DNA from: Micropterix aruncella
Taxonomy: Eukaryota; Arthropoda; Insecta; Lepidoptera; Micropterigidae
Direction of reading: 5' to 3'
Assembly (NCBI GenBank): GCA_944548615.1
Contig: OX155950.1
Span: forward strand, 37,303,155 to 37,367,154
DNA length: 64,000 nt
Shown: one piece after another, positions 11,034-22,559 of the stretch
Layout: each line of letters opens with the position of its first letter
How positions within the stretch are numbered: the first letter of the stretch is position 1
Notes under the pieces: model-generated
What the model was told of the DNA's origin: nothing
Database searches by the model: none
What the model saw: the letters and a program-made list of their open reading frames with translations, nothing else
Program-made: the position numbers and the translations under genes

Positions 11034-12092
11034 ATGGATGTTATTAAAACTGAAAATGACATACAAACTGAAGAGGACAATATAAAAACTGAAGATGTCA
11101 GTATAAAAACTGAAGATGACGATATTGATACTGAAAATGAAAATATCAAATTGGAAAGCGGCATTGAAATTGATGAAAACGATGTAAAAATCGAGGTGGA
11201 AGTTGACGCAAGGACCGAAGATTGCGCCTCGGCGCTTAAAGCCCGAGTAAAAAAGGAACCTGAAAAAAGGAGTTTCGATTGTCACGATTGCGATAGGCAA
11301 TTTACGACTAAACCGGGCCTTAAATTGCATATCTTTCTTGAGCATTTGAAGAAGTCGGAATTCGTTTGCCAACACTGTAATATGTATTTTTACAATGCGT
11401 CGCTGCTAAAGAGGCATGTGGACGGAGTGCACTTAAAGCTCAAAAAGTTTAAGTGCAAGCTATGTGATAAGGCTTTCGTGGTTCCGTCCGATTTGAAGCG
11501 ACACGTGCGTTTGGTGCATCTGAAGGTGAAGACGCACGCTTGTGAGGAATGTCACATGGCATTCGCGAAGCGCTGCCTCCTGCAGAAACACGTCGAGATC
11601 GTGCACAGGAAGATAAGGAAGTTCTTTTGCGTGGAGTGCGGCAAGGCGTTCTCGGACCGCTGCAACGTCAACAAGCACATCCAATCCGTGCATCTCAAAG
11701 TACAGAAGTACAAATGCGCTGAGTGCGATCGCGCGTTCTCCGACACGGGCAACTTAAAAATACACGTACGCGCCGTACATCGTAAGCTCAGACCGTTCGT
11801 ATGTACTGTCTGCGACAAAACGTTCGCTCGCAAAGTCAACCTGCAGAGCCACTTCGACTCGATCCACCTGAAACTCAAGAAATACTCGTGTGTCGAGTGC
11901 GGTAAAGGATTTACAGAAAGAGCCACCATGAAAATACACTTAAACTCTATACATTATCGCATTATGAACTACGCATGTGATGAGTGTGGACAAGCCTTCG
12001 CCGCAAAAGTCTATCTGAAGTATCATATCAAGAAAAAACATAGTATTGTGGATCCACCTTCTGTAGATCCTATCCAAACGGTCGATGCATAA
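11034..12092 (+). CDS. Nine-finger C2H2 zinc-finger protein
   Basis: 352 residues, single exon, likely a nuclear DNA-binding transcription factor. Residues 1-78 are acidic and carry six SUMO-type psi-K-x-E motifs: IKTE at 4, 17 and 24, IKLE at 38, VKIE at 51 and VKKE at 72. Nine C2H2 fingers start at residues 81, 110, 139, 168, 197, 226, 255, 284 and 313, an exact 29-residue period with H-x4-H spacing and VHLKLKKF-type linkers instead of TGEKP. All zinc ligands are present. No ZAD, BTB or MADF domain is seen. The ATG follows TTCCGCG and is the first Met of the acidic repeat. Coding CpG use is high compared with the flanks. The target and ortholog are unknown. Confidence 0.9.
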   Translation: MDVIKTENDIQTEEDNIKTEDVSIKTEDDDIDTENENIKLESGIEIDENDVKIEVEVDARTEDCASALKARVKKEPEKRSFDCHDCDRQFTTKPGLKLHIFLEHLKKSEFVCQHCNMYFYNASLLKRHVDGVHLKLKKFKCKLCDKAFVVPSDLKRHVRLVHLKVKTHACEECHMAFAKRCLLQKHVEIVHRKIRKFFCVECGKAFSDRCNVNKHIQSVHLKVQKYKCAECDRAFSDTGNLKIHVRAVHRKLRPFVCTVCDKTFARKVNLQSHFDSIHLKLKKYSCVECGKGFTERATMKIHLNSIHYRIMNYACDECGQAFAAKVYLKYHIKKKHSIVDPPSVDPIQTVDA

Positions 12093-12235
12093 TTTAATTA
12101 ATCAGCAGTTGGTTGAGCGGAAAAACGACACGGGCGGTGCAGTCTACCTACACATATATCGTAAACTGTAAGTATCATACCATACTATGGTACCATACAC
12201 AACGTGTACCAAATACGCCATCTAATACCCCATGA
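12093..12235 (+). other. 3' untranslated module of the zinc-finger gene
   Basis: Starts after TAA. It holds CAGTTGGTTGAGCGG, ACGACACGGGCGGTGCAG and ACAACGTGTACCAAATACG, words that recur after each decayed copy downstream at about 12434, 12968, 13239 and 13653. No AATAAA signal seen nearby. Confidence 0.6.
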
Positions 12236-12411
12236 AGTTCGAGAAATTCACATGTCCTGAGTGCGCTACAGAAAGAACCACCATGAATTTTCACTTACAC
12301 TCGCAGCAAAAGTCTACCTCAAGTGTCACATCAAGGAAAAAGATAGTATTGTGAATCCACCCTCTGTAGTATCTATCCAAATGGTCAATGCAGAATTTAA
12401 TGATCAGATTT
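12236..12411 (+). pseudogene. Zinc-finger gene 3'-end copy A (decayed)
   Basis: Has the start of finger 8 (KFTCPECATERTTMNFHLHS in one frame) joined by deletion to the end of finger 9 and the C-terminal tail (ending VNAEFNDQI then TAG). The zinc ligands of finger 9 are gone. Its own 3' module follows at 12432-12515. Confidence 0.75.
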
Positions 12412-12515
12412 AGAGTTTCTATAGTAATGGAATCATGCAGCAATTGGTTAAACGAAGGAACGACACGGGCCGTACCGACTACCGACATCTACATACATCG
12501 TAAACTGAGCATTTC

Positions 12516-12965
12516 TATGTACAGTCGGCGACAAAATGTTCGCTCGCAAAATCAACCTGCAGAGCCACTTCGACTCGATCCACCCGGAACTCAAGAAATT
12601 CACATGTGCTGAGTGCAACAAAGGATTCACAGAAAGGGCGTGCACCAAATACGTCCCCGAAAACTTCAATTTTAGAAATGATCCACATGAAACTCAAGAA
12701 ATTCACATGTTCTGAGTACAAGAAAATATTCACAGAAGGAGCACAATGAGTTACAATTAAACTCTACATACAATTAAACTATATACTTTGGAATTACGAA
12801 CCACGCGTGCGAAGAGTGTGTATAAGCGTTCGCAGCAGAAGTCTACCTTAAGTATCATATCAAGAAAAAACAAAGTATTGTTAATCCAGCTTCTGTAGTA
12901 CCTATCCAATTGGTCAATGATGATTTAATAATCAGATTTAGAGTTTATATACTAATAATGGTAGC
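12516..12965 (+). pseudogene. Zinc-finger gene 3'-end copy B (decayed)
   Basis: Begins inside finger 7 (FARKINLQSHFDSIH, over 90% identical in DNA to the gene here) and runs into finger 8. It then jumps to a second, worse copy of finger 8, and ends with finger 9 (HACEECV*AFAAEVYLKYHI) with an in-frame stop. The composite suggests unequal crossover between units. A 3' module follows at 12966. Confidence 0.75.
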
Positions 12966-13050
12966 GTGCAGCAGTTGGTTGAGTGAAGAAACGACACTGG
13001 CGGTGCAGACTACCTGCATCTAAATTATAAACTGAGTGCTACATAACGTG

Positions 13051-13210
13051 TAGTGAACCACATGAAATTCACATGTGCGGAGTGTGGACAAGCTTTTGCC
13101 GCGAAATTCTACCTTGAATGTATTATATCAAGAAAAAACATAGTATTGTAAATCTAGCTGCTGTAGCGCATATCCAATTGGTCAATGTAGAATTTAATAT
13201 TCAGAATTAT
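13051..13210 (+). pseudogene. Zinc-finger gene 3'-end copy C (decayed)
   Basis: Finger 8 start (MKFTCAECGQAF) is fused directly to finger 9, so one finger-length is deleted. Then a frameshift occurs near ATTATATCAAG, followed by the C-terminal tail sequence. A 3' module follows at about 13236. Confidence 0.72.
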
Positions 13211-13356
13211 AATGTATAATCGAATAATTGCGGTATCAGGCAGCAGCCGCTTGAGCGAAGAAACGACACGGGCGGTGCAGACTACCTACATCTACATTGT
13301 GAACTGTGAGTATTTTTACACAACGTGTATCAAATACGTCTCTGAAATTTGTAAGT

Positions 13357-13617
13357 TTAGAAATGATCCACATGAACCTCAAGAAATTCACATGCCCGGA
13401 GTAAGAGAAAGAATTCACAGAAGGAGCACCATAAATATATATACATACACTCAAAATCTATGCACTTTGGAATTATGAACTACGCGTGCGAAGTGTGTGG
13501 ACAAGCGTTCGCCGCAAAAGTCTAACTTAAGTATTATATCAAGAAAAAACATGATATTTTGAATCCAGCTGATAAAGCGCCTATCCAATTGGTCAATGCT
13601 GAATTTAATATTCAGGT
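13357..13617 (+). pseudogene. Zinc-finger gene 3'-end copy D (decayed)
   Basis: Finger 7-8 linker (IHMNLKKFTCPE then stop), a degraded finger 8, and finger 9 (NYACEVCGQAFAAKV then stop TAA) are recognisable, followed by the tail. The last 3' module lies at 13650-13812, after which similarity ends. Confidence 0.75.
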
Positions 13618-13812
13618 TTAGAATTCATAATCTTGTAATTGTGGTATCATGAAGTGTTAGTTGGTTGAGCGAAAGAGCGACACAGGAGGTGGAGACTACT
13701 TACATCTACATCGTAAACTGTGAGTTACACAACTACAGTTACTAGACAACGTGTACTAAGTTACTACACAACGTGTACTAAATACGTCCCCGAAAACTTT
13801 AAGTTTGGATTT

Positions 13813-14745
13813 AGTTTAGTTCCATCATTTAAAAAAAACATTTAACATGAAAAAATAATTTTAAACAATATTCAGCGATTTTTTGTTTAAATGGGTAAAC
13901 ATCAACGAATAATAGCAGTAGACTAACGAATATATCTAAATTTATTTATAAGCGTTGTTTTTGTATGCAAAAAATTAGCTTCTTGGGTTGTGATGCCTGT
14001 TTTAATGTACATTTACACAATAACTTTGTTGTAATTTTAGTTTGTGTGATACTGTCAAGTTACCTTATACAGGATAGTTTAGTAAAGACTCCAATAACAT
14101 CGGTATCCATTGATAACTACGTAAAAAAAGTATTTTTGACTAACGTGTCTAGTTTACGATATATGTTAGAAAACAATTATTAAAGACATTATTGTATACT
14201 TATACAGGTAGTTGCCGATAGGCGCTTTCCTTGGAAAGTGTAACTCTGTACGTAAACCAAAGCAGAAAATGCATTTTTAAATATAAAAAAAATGAAAAAC
14301 AACAGTTTTTTAAAGATATTTGGAGCTTTTTTTGGCACAGGAGATTACAGTACATTTGGGACAGAATAAAAAAAAACGTTGTATATGACTCAACTCACTT
14401 TTTTATGTAAAATAATCTTTACAAACAAACCTCTTAATATCCAAAAACATTTTTTTATTAATTTTCTTGTTTTGTTTTTAATGACAGTTACCTCTTGAAA
14501 GGAATATCGTCCAGTCGTAAATACCCTATATACATAGCAGTTACGAAAAACAGACATTGCATTATATTAATGTGTATTTTTAATTATTTAAAGAATTAAT
14601 TTCAAGAGGGTGCATAGAAATATCATTATATATTGGTATTTTCTCCAATTGATTTGCATGTACCCTAGTTGAATCGAGCATAAGAGTTTTAAGTTTATTG
14701 TTTAGGATAAGGTAACTATGTCGAATATAATTTTAGTTAAATACC
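13813..14745. other. AT-rich intergenic
   Basis: No repeat structure, recognisable protein or RNA seen. The longest ORF (72 codons near 13965) has no domain resemblance. Confidence 0.5.
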
Positions 14746-15010
14746 TTTCTTCTTCTGAAAGTGCCATCTCCTATAGGAGGTCGGCGGTCATTATGGCCAT
14801 TTTGGCCCGTGATGTTGCGGCGCGGAACAACTTGAGAATTCCATGTCGCAATCTTAATGGCTAACCCCCGGGAATTCTCCGCACCCTTTGACCATCTAAG
14901 CTCTGCCGGGGATTGAGAGCCATAGTTTTATTGTACTCAGCCATAATGATTTTCCTGGAAAGGGGTTATTGGGTGGTTTTCCATTTGCCTTCCGCATACC
15001 TAATTAATGA
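14746..15010. repeat. GC-richer dispersed-repeat-like block
   Basis: CTTCTTCTGAAAGTGCCATC and the following GGAGGTCGGCGGTCATTATG resemble a repeat I have seen in insect genomes. Composition differs from both flanks. No second copy in this window, so this is recognition only. Confidence 0.3.
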
Positions 15011-15553
15011 ATAGGTACCTTTGCATACCCTAATTAGGAAATACGAACAAATTTATTGGTTAATTTATTTAGTGTGGTATTTTTGTGTTAACATTGGAAA
15101 TATCTCAATGATTTCATAAATTTTCTATTGCATATATTATAACATTTCTTTATTTTCTACGTTGGCCGTGTTACCTCCTGATGCCAACACATAAATATTA
15201 CCTCTTGACGTTACACGCGAAAGGAACACGTAAAGTTGTCCATGGGAGAAACATTACCACACGGCGTTACCCGTCGCTTTATATAGGCTCGTAGGCACCA
15301 GTCCTTATTGATTCACTGCCAGTACTTCCCGGTGTTAGCTAGCCCCCGACGAATATTGTCGTGCTATTTTATCGCATACTGTTCAATGTATTGCTCTCTC
15401 TCTCTCACTCTCTGTCACATGTTTCTACGCGTAACGGATATGACCCAACTCATTTGTACCTGAGGGCATATCTAGGGATATATATCGATGTTCCCCGCAC
15501 GCTCCTTTTCGCAAGCGTACACTGTTGTTGTCAAGACGTTTGTTTACTTGCAG
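15011..15553 (+). promoter_or_regulatory. Possible promoter and 5' part of the MADF fragment
   Basis: CGCTTTATATAGGCTCG at about 15276 is a good TATA context, about 300 bp upstream of the MADF coding remnant. TTTGTTTACTTGCAG ends at 15553 and is a good splice acceptor just before the coding frame. (CT)n lies at 15393-15415. Linkage of these parts is inference. Confidence 0.3.
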
Positions 15554-15766
15554 CGTAGGCTAAGCGTAGGCTGGATACTTTCAATGCAGAAAAGTTTATT
15601 ATCGAAATTCAAAGCAGACCACCTAATTTGGGATAGTTACTCCCCTGATTATTCTAGTAGAGATTTGAAAAAGAAATGTTGGGAAGCAGTCGTAGATTTA
15701 TTTGGAGGAAAGGAGCAGACCGTTGTATATGATCACAAATTGTCATTCCTTGGGGCGATCGGCTAA
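15554..15766 (+). pseudogene. MADF-domain exon fragment
   Basis: The frame from the acceptor at 15553, with Met at 15584, reads LIWDSYSPDYSSRDLKKKCW then EAVVDLF. This fits the first half of a MADF (Adf-1 type Myb/SANT-like) DNA-binding domain: a Trp-Asp pair, Y-x-x-R-D, and Trp about 7 residues on. It ends at a stop at 15766 after GGKEQTVVYDHKLSFLGAIG, which does not look like MADF, so the rest of the domain is missing. It may be one exon of a larger gene that leaves the reading frame by splicing, or a captured fragment. Confidence 0.5.
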
Positions 15767-18700
15767 GTAAGGACAAATCGCCACTGTTTCTTTTTTCTAT
15801 TTTCTTTCTTCTCCTTCGCACATACAGCATAAGTGCTAACTCGTTAACGTCCATTTTAATACTGTGACCGAAGTGTGGCGATTCTGTTATCTAACCGGCG
15901 CCTATCTGGTGTCTCGACTTGGTAGCTCAAAGATAGCACGGTGCGCGACTGGTTGCGCCGCCATGGTGTCCCCCGGTGGAATAGCCCTAAGAGTCGTACA
16001 GAATGTCTAAAAACCGCGCACATACCGCGCGCTACCTTTCATTTAGTTAAACCTTGACGTGTTGCCGTTCAGCTACTTTTTAGATATTTTGATTTTATGA
16101 CACATGCAACTTACTCGAAAGACGTATAATAAAACGTTAAAACGTTTTTCGCCAGCCAGTAAAAATAATATTTTTAATGTAGTTAAGTGATTTATAAATA
16201 TTTTCTAAAATATTTTAATGATGTGTACCTACATATTACCTGATGTACATATTATCTAATGTAACAATAATCAGATGTACATATTATCAATAATTATTTT
16301 ATGTACTTAACAATAATCTGATGTGTACATATTTTAGTTCGTGTTTTCAAATTCTAACGTCATGAAGATAATACATTTAATGATAGATATATTTTGCCTT
16401 TTTTATGTAGGTATATGGAAAAAAATATGTAACATAATCATCATATTATTTTGGGTTATAACTTGTTATGTAGAATTCTTTTATTTTGTTCTGTAACTAA
16501 AAATATTATTATACATAATAAAATAAATCTCTAAGAAGACGAAGATTTATGAAGAAACATAATAATAAATGCCACCTATACGTGGCAAATAAGGAGTCCC
16601 AGGATGGAATTTTATGAATGCTTGTTGTATTTAATAGAAATTGGGGGCTGTATCCTAGCAGACGGAAAGGTATAGCAGGGTTAAACCGCTCTTTTGTTAT
16701 CGGTAAGCGATCGCTATTTAACCACCTATCTCGAAAACTAAGCAATTCTACCATCGTTCAAAATAAAATCCCTCAATAAGATCTGAGATTAAGCGAATTG
16801 ACAAGAAAAATCATTTTGAATATAATCGTTTGATGCCGTCCGTCCTAATTGGTTTTATTATTATTTTTCTTCAAAAAGCTTCATCATTCTAAAGATTTCT
16901 TTTATGTATATACGAAAATGATAATAAATTCATAATAATGAAAATTGTGTTTTTTCTTTCGTTTGCGGAATTGTGTGCTGTTATGTTATATAAGACAAGG
17001 GGTTATGTAATGTTAACATCGCGCCCGACGTTCTTTAGCATGGGGACCGGTGTAACAACGCATAAAGGCTGGCCTACGAGAAGGAATAATTTCCAATAAC
17101 AACTGGAAGAACACGTAGGATGCTTATTGCTACGCAAGTGGACAAGCGCCGTCCAGTTATAGGTAAAATACCTTTTTTTTAAGGTTTAATACTTTATTCA
17201 TTTAACTTTTGTACATTTAGCCCTGTTGTTATCAATGTTATAAGTAACTCGGAAAAATTGAACACCGAAATGCAGCTAATGCTCATTGCCCACCTAACTT
17301 AAACTGTCCCGTATCTAGGCGGGTCAGATTAATTAATTAAAATAAGTAATACAACTTACGTAACAATTAGCCTAATTAACGTAAAAAACTTTTTATTTTT
17401 ATAATTAATGAATGCATCTTAATTAAGATTGAATAATATATAATATTGAATAATATATAATAATAAATATATAATAACTTTATTTGTATGACACTAGGCG
17501 CTGCAGCTGGGGGTCGTTTGTTATGTTCTTACCCAATTATTGGAGACAGTCAGATATAGAAATATTGATATTATGAATCTTCATCGTATTCAGTCGTATA
17601 ACTGAATACCTATCTATTCTATATAATTAATTTATTCTGGGTATTCGCTTATTCTAGCTCCTTCATCTTTGCTTCGTTTCCGTTCCTAACATTGTAAAAA
17701 CCATTTTATATTCGGTGCGAACATGTTGCTAGTCGCATGCTTAAATCTAAGGAAAGCGTGACATTTCATATCGCTTTTCGTTTGGAGGAATGGCTGTGTG
17801 GATTGGTGTTTTTAATAACTTTAAACTATATTAAATTATTGTTATAACCATATTATATACACTTAGTGTTGACGTCATTTTAATTATAACTTTGTGCATT
17901 GCTTGTAGAAGTGAGTGGAAATACATTTGTAATATAATACGAAATGTCTGATGTGGATAGAATTAATTGCGGCTGTCAGAACCCCGCGCTGATTTCTATT
18001 TAATTACCCGTCTAATAACAAATACTCGTAAAATAAGACGTGTATATATGCTCACGAGATACGTCACTTCTGGACGTGGCGGGAAAGAACGTCCTTTGTC
18101 AACCGTGGACTATTATTCTTACCCTCACACGTTTTCTTCTCTCCATTTAAGGGCAGGTTATGATCTTTCTTCTGAAAATTGATTCATGATACGATTCGTT
18201 TGGGAATGAGCCACAAGATGGCAATAGTATTTCATTTTCACAAAAAAATACACCGATCGTTCTTCTCCGTAACCCCTCAAATAGAAGAATCGGGCCTACG
18301 CTGCACCGCATTATCATTATTATTGGTGGTTATTATAGTAACTATATTATTATTATTATTACTTTACAAACAGGCATCATACTTGGAGATATGTCTGAAT
18401 ACGATACTGAGTACAATTATTATTACAATTTCTGTTTAAGATATGCTTCTAATTTAGTTTTGAATATGTTTACACTACACGTTTCAACCACTTCAGCAGG
18501 TAAACTATTCCATTGGTCCACAATCCGGTTGGTTATAACATCTTTCCTGGGATTCATATTTAATCGTGTTTTCTCCTTTCATATGTTTCAAACTTTCAAA
18601 CTTTAAGAAAAATATAATTGACCGGGTGAGAAAATAAAAGTAAATACAGAAAGCACCTTACTCGCTAGTAAATGCCTGTTTTGTATACTGAAATGTATAT

Positions 18701-19004
18701 TATTCACTCAGTTGCGAGTGTTTACCTGTAAATTAGCAAGTAGCATTGTTTATATACTGCAATTACGACGCCAATATAAAATTTTGATGGTTAAATGACG
18801 TCAAATGAATCTTGTAATTAGAAATGTCTGCTGAGTTTAATGATACTTTTTTGTCATCATGCGTCACTACAACCTAATCAAAGTTATAATGCAGATGGCT
18901 GAATAATTGTACAATTAAATGATCGTTGTTACTAAGGCAAATATTATTTGATCGCCGATCGGAGAATAAAGAGGCAATGGTTGAACATCAAGATATTATG
19001 CAAT
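15767..19004. other. Long AT-rich intergenic region
   Basis: Near 16240-16350 the words GATGTACATATTAT and AACAATAATC repeat irregularly. ATT-type microsatellite lies near 18310-18360 and 18405-18425. A palindromic GCGCTGCAGCTG-like word lies at about 17500. No RNA gene or recognisable protein. ORFs of 60-86 codons here look random. Confidence 0.5.
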
Positions 19005-19100
19005 TTTATTTAATTATTATTCTGAAAACATACAGCTGTTTCAATGCATAAGATACACAATTATTAAATTTGAATTACAAAGCTAATTACCTACATGTTT
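19005..19100 (-). repeat. LINE 3'-UTR fragment
   Basis: TACAGCTGTTTCAATGCATAAG through AAAGCTAATTACCTAC matches 54410-54485, where it lies 3' of LINE coding remnants on the minus strand. Confidence 0.65.
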
Positions 19101-19270
19101 CTATCAAAATTTTATAGGTTTTTAGAAACGTGGCTTCCATCCCAGTGCGGCATCTATCCCGGTTTTACCCGACTCGTCCGAATAAATTTGAAAACATTTC
19201 GAGCGGTGTTAGATTCAGATGCTTTATCTTTGGAGGGTAGTTTTAATGCGAAAAATTGACAATCGTTAAT

Positions 19271-19357
19271 TTCACATTCCGCTCTAGCGTATTACCCTGT
19301 CTCGTTCACACGAACTAATTTCCGATGTTAGTTCACGAAGAAAAGCAATCGAGCCCA
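19271..19357. repeat. Dispersed repeat, copy 2
   Basis: Matches 6867-6951 (TCACATTCCGCTC to CAATCGAGCCCA), same orientation. Confidence 0.7.
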
Positions 19358-19810
19358 ATATCGCCGAGCTGGGTATTACAAAATTTAATTAAATGAAACA
19401 GTTTTGTACATAATTAGTGCTAACCTAAGATAGGTGGGATAACTCCGATTGACGAGTGAGTCGCGATGGCACTCAAATAGAACTATTCCAAGCAGATCAG
19501 AACAATCGATGTAACCTGACAAAAATTTATGGAAAAATGTTTATGTTGTAGGTATACAATGTCTGTAACGTGCATTATTTGGAAGTAATTCAATAATTAA
19601 TAACTAATTCAAACCTAGAAATTTTATATAGACTGGAAAATAGATCTCAAACACTATGACTTTGTTGAGTAATAAGCTTCTGTATATTTTTTTGGTAACC
19701 TAAAGAAGGTGGAATACTTCCGTTTTGCGAGTGAGTTGCGATGGTACTCGGAAAGATACCATTCCAAGCAGATCAGAACAATCGTTGTAACATGTTAATA
19801 CTTTATGGGA
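19358..19810 (-). pseudogene. Two LINE ORF2 C-terminal fragments
   Basis: The blocks at about 19358-19515 and 19695-19800 both contain GCGAGTGAGT(T/C)GCGATGG and match 20510-20640. The minus-strand translation gives S-R-L-T-R-Q-(S/T)-E-L-containing stretches with stops. They look like local duplicates of the 3' end of one Jockey/CR1-type LINE. Confidence 0.6.
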
Positions 19811-20289
19811 TAATGTATATGGTTTACAATATATACACGTTACAGATAACGTGCATCATTCGGAAATAATTCAAGAATTAATAACTATTTAAAAATAACA
19901 AATGTTATAAAAAAGGGATATCAAACACACTTGCTCGTTAAGTCATAAGTTTCGTTTAATTTATTGCTAAATATTAAAAATAATTGAAAAGCACGACTGC
20001 CTTTACAAAAAGTGAACTACTGAATTTTTAATTATTTTCATTACGGTTTTTTATAAAATGTTTATGGTTTATGTATTTATCCATATATTTTTATTTTTTA
20101 TTTTATTATTGTTAAGGAAACAAACAGCTTTTCCAAAACGTTGGGTACAACATTATTAAGTTTCAAAGATAATGCTAATAACATGTTTCCACTTAAATAT
20201 TAATAATTTAACACTTAACAGTTTTCTATGAAGAATACGCTCACATGAAAGGAGGTGGGAATTGGAAAGGTGGGAGTCATATAAGTAAA
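19811..20289. repeat. Repeat-derived AT-rich stretch
   Basis: AGCACGACTGCC and GGTTTATGTATTTATCCATA near 19990-20085 recur at about 24640-24725. Otherwise low complexity. Confidence 0.4.
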
Positions 20290-20398
20290 TACAATTTTAT
20301 GTGAATACACGTTCCATAATGTATACATATTATTGTCATACATATTATTTAAATATATTCTTAAATACATATTATTAATATTATATTATATAGTGCGA
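20290..20398 (-). repeat. LINE 3'-UTR fragment
   Basis: TGTGAATACACGTT through GCGATTACAATGA matches 54510-54615 next to the same LINE's coding end. Confidence 0.6.
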
Positions 20399-20963
20399 TT
20401 ACAATGATGCGTCAACACCGTCATTAATTATTGCTTTTTTAAGAGCGATAGATGACGAATTGAATACGTCAATATCGCCGAGCTGCGTATTATAAATTTT
20501 ACATACTTTATAAATAAAACAGTTTTGTGCATAATTAGTGCCAACCTGCGGTAGGTGGAATAACTCCGTTTGGCGAGTGAGTCGCGATGGTACACGAAAA
20601 GATACCATTCCAAGAATATCGGAACAATCAATGTAATCCGAACAATCAATGTCAACAATTTATGGAAAAACACCACATCTGCACATGTTCTTCTTGATTG
20701 TATTGATTGAAGACCATGAAAGCTAGCTGCTTCGCTGTAATTGGGAAAGGACAAAAAGAAACGATAATTCAAATGTTTCAAGAACAAATTTTGAATACGT
20801 TCATGTTTTTTACGTGAACATTATAGCTTGGAGACCATATTTGAGACGCATACTCGAGGTGACTGCGGACGAACGCGTTGTATAAGAGTAAGAGAGAATG
20901 TTTAACTGAGAACTGTTTTGATATAGATACATATATATTTTCGGAGTGCAATCGACCTTTCAT
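20399..20963 (-). pseudogene. Jockey/CR1-type LINE, ORF2 C-terminus
   Basis: Three minus-strand frames in succession give the end of a LINE reverse transcriptase. 20963-20790 has LLLLYNAFVRSHLEYASQIW. 20787-20640 has RIQNLFLKHLNYRF and HGLQSIQSRRTCADVVFFHK. 20608-20399 has PSRLTRQTELFHLP and the C-terminus. The first shift lies in a run of six A (GTAAAAAACAT), the second near 20620. A dead, 5'-truncated copy. Fragments of the same family occur at 19358-19810, 54919-55164 and 57370-57500. Confidence 0.8.
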
Positions 20964-21084
20964 TTGGCACTAAACATGATATATTTATGTTAATTTATTG
21001 ACATTTGGATATTTGGAAAACTATTTACTTAATATTTGGATAGTTAACGTATCCTATGACACTCGAAATGTCATAAAGATTCCA

Positions 21085-21200
21085 TCAATATTACATACTT
21101 CTAAATCGGTTCAAGCGTTTAGAAGTTATGATGGAATAAACAGAAGAAAGACATAGATGAATCTGAACTACACTCTTTTTTTGTTGGGCAGTCTTGTAAA
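21085..21200 (+). repeat. Dispersed repeat (AATCGGTTCAAGC ... GTAAAAAG)
   Basis: The fullest copy in the window. It joins the words seen separately at 8665, 9655, 24757 and 25246. Class unknown; short, no coding. Confidence 0.6.
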
Positions 21201-22555
21201 AAGAAGCAGAAATAGCCAAATCATCTGTTAATTCGGATTGTTTGAGGAATAACTCTGCTTCCTTTACTGTATACTGTACGATATTGTATTACTGTATACT
21301 GCTTACTTTACTGTATAATGTACTATATACTTTACTGTATACTGTACGTATTGATATTGGCAATATCAATACGTAATGTAAGATGTTGATACGCCAATAT
21401 TTTATGGAATGATTTGATTCACAATTTTAGATTTAAATTTTATGCATTTGATGTAATGCGATGTGTCTGGCGAATATAATTTAATGAATAATCAAATTTA
21501 CCTTAATTGAATTACTATTATAATTATATGAAGCACCTCGTCAGACACATCAACCTATAAACAGTTATTATCATCCCACCTTAACATCACTCCATATAAA
21601 CAGGTATTACTCGAATAATGGCACCTATTCGTATTAACCCATATCAGTTGTGGTGTAATTATAAAGAAGATACAAAGTGGCTATAATAGATTGACATTTC
21701 ATAGCCCGTTCCATTGCTAGCCGGAATGGCAGTGGGTATTTGTTTTTTAAAATATCTTTGAACGTTGTCCGTTGCTTGTAGAAATAAGGGGAAATAATAA
21801 TGTGTTAATATACTTGTATGTTTCTGATAAGATGCCATATAATTATGATAGAATATCACATTAAGGTTATTTAATCAATACATAATTATGTCGTCTAATT
21901 TAAAACTCTGCCAGATACGATGTTAAAAAAATACATTTACACTCTATGGTCTTGCCTCACTTGAGTTCTATGTTCCCAAAACTTCATTTAGTTTTAAACT
22001 ATGCCAGATTCCAAGATAATATTTTTAAAAGAGCATTACGTTTCAAGCTCCGGTATATCGAGGCTCTCCTGTGTTTTTGTGACATCACAACCTGAAGTTA
22101 ATAACAAAAGCAGTCAGATGCTAGACTTCATTACCAAAAGCCAGCCAGATTCAAATTTGAATATCAAAACCAGTTATAATATCCTATTTTCAGACACATG
22201 AATATTTATTTATTTATTTATTTCGTAACACATCTAGTAAACAATTAATGTCATATTTGTAAGTAAGATGTTAGCAAGAAATTGATGCGACATTATTTTT
22301 AATGTTTGACACAGTCGCCTAACTAGGCCTAGGCCTGTTCTAAGGCAGACTTTTAATGACTAGATATTAAGTGTGCACTGTCAACTTAAACTATAGTTAG
22401 TACTTATTTTTAAATCGACAAATATGAAACTACAAATATTTACGCATATACAAATATAGGACGCATATACGCATATACAATATATATTTACGCATACGCA
22501 TATATAATTATCTAATAAATTTAATTAAAATACGCCGGTACCTATTTGTCAGTAA
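21201..22555. other. AT-rich intergenic
   Basis: Irregular TTTACTGTATACTGTAC repeats lie at 21258-21350 and (TTTA)n at 22204-22226, the latter possibly a minus-strand retroposon tail. CGCATATA repeats occur near 22443-22505. No gene seen. Confidence 0.5.
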
Positions 22556-22559
22556 CTAT

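Noticed and set aside
11460..11939. Minus-strand frames across the zinc-finger gene
   Set aside because: Antisense shadows of a gene with strong plus-strand domain evidence.
15900..15965. tRNA-like segment (TGGTAGCTCAAAGATAGCACGG)
   Set aside because: No B box or acceptor stem can be drawn; only an A-box-like word.
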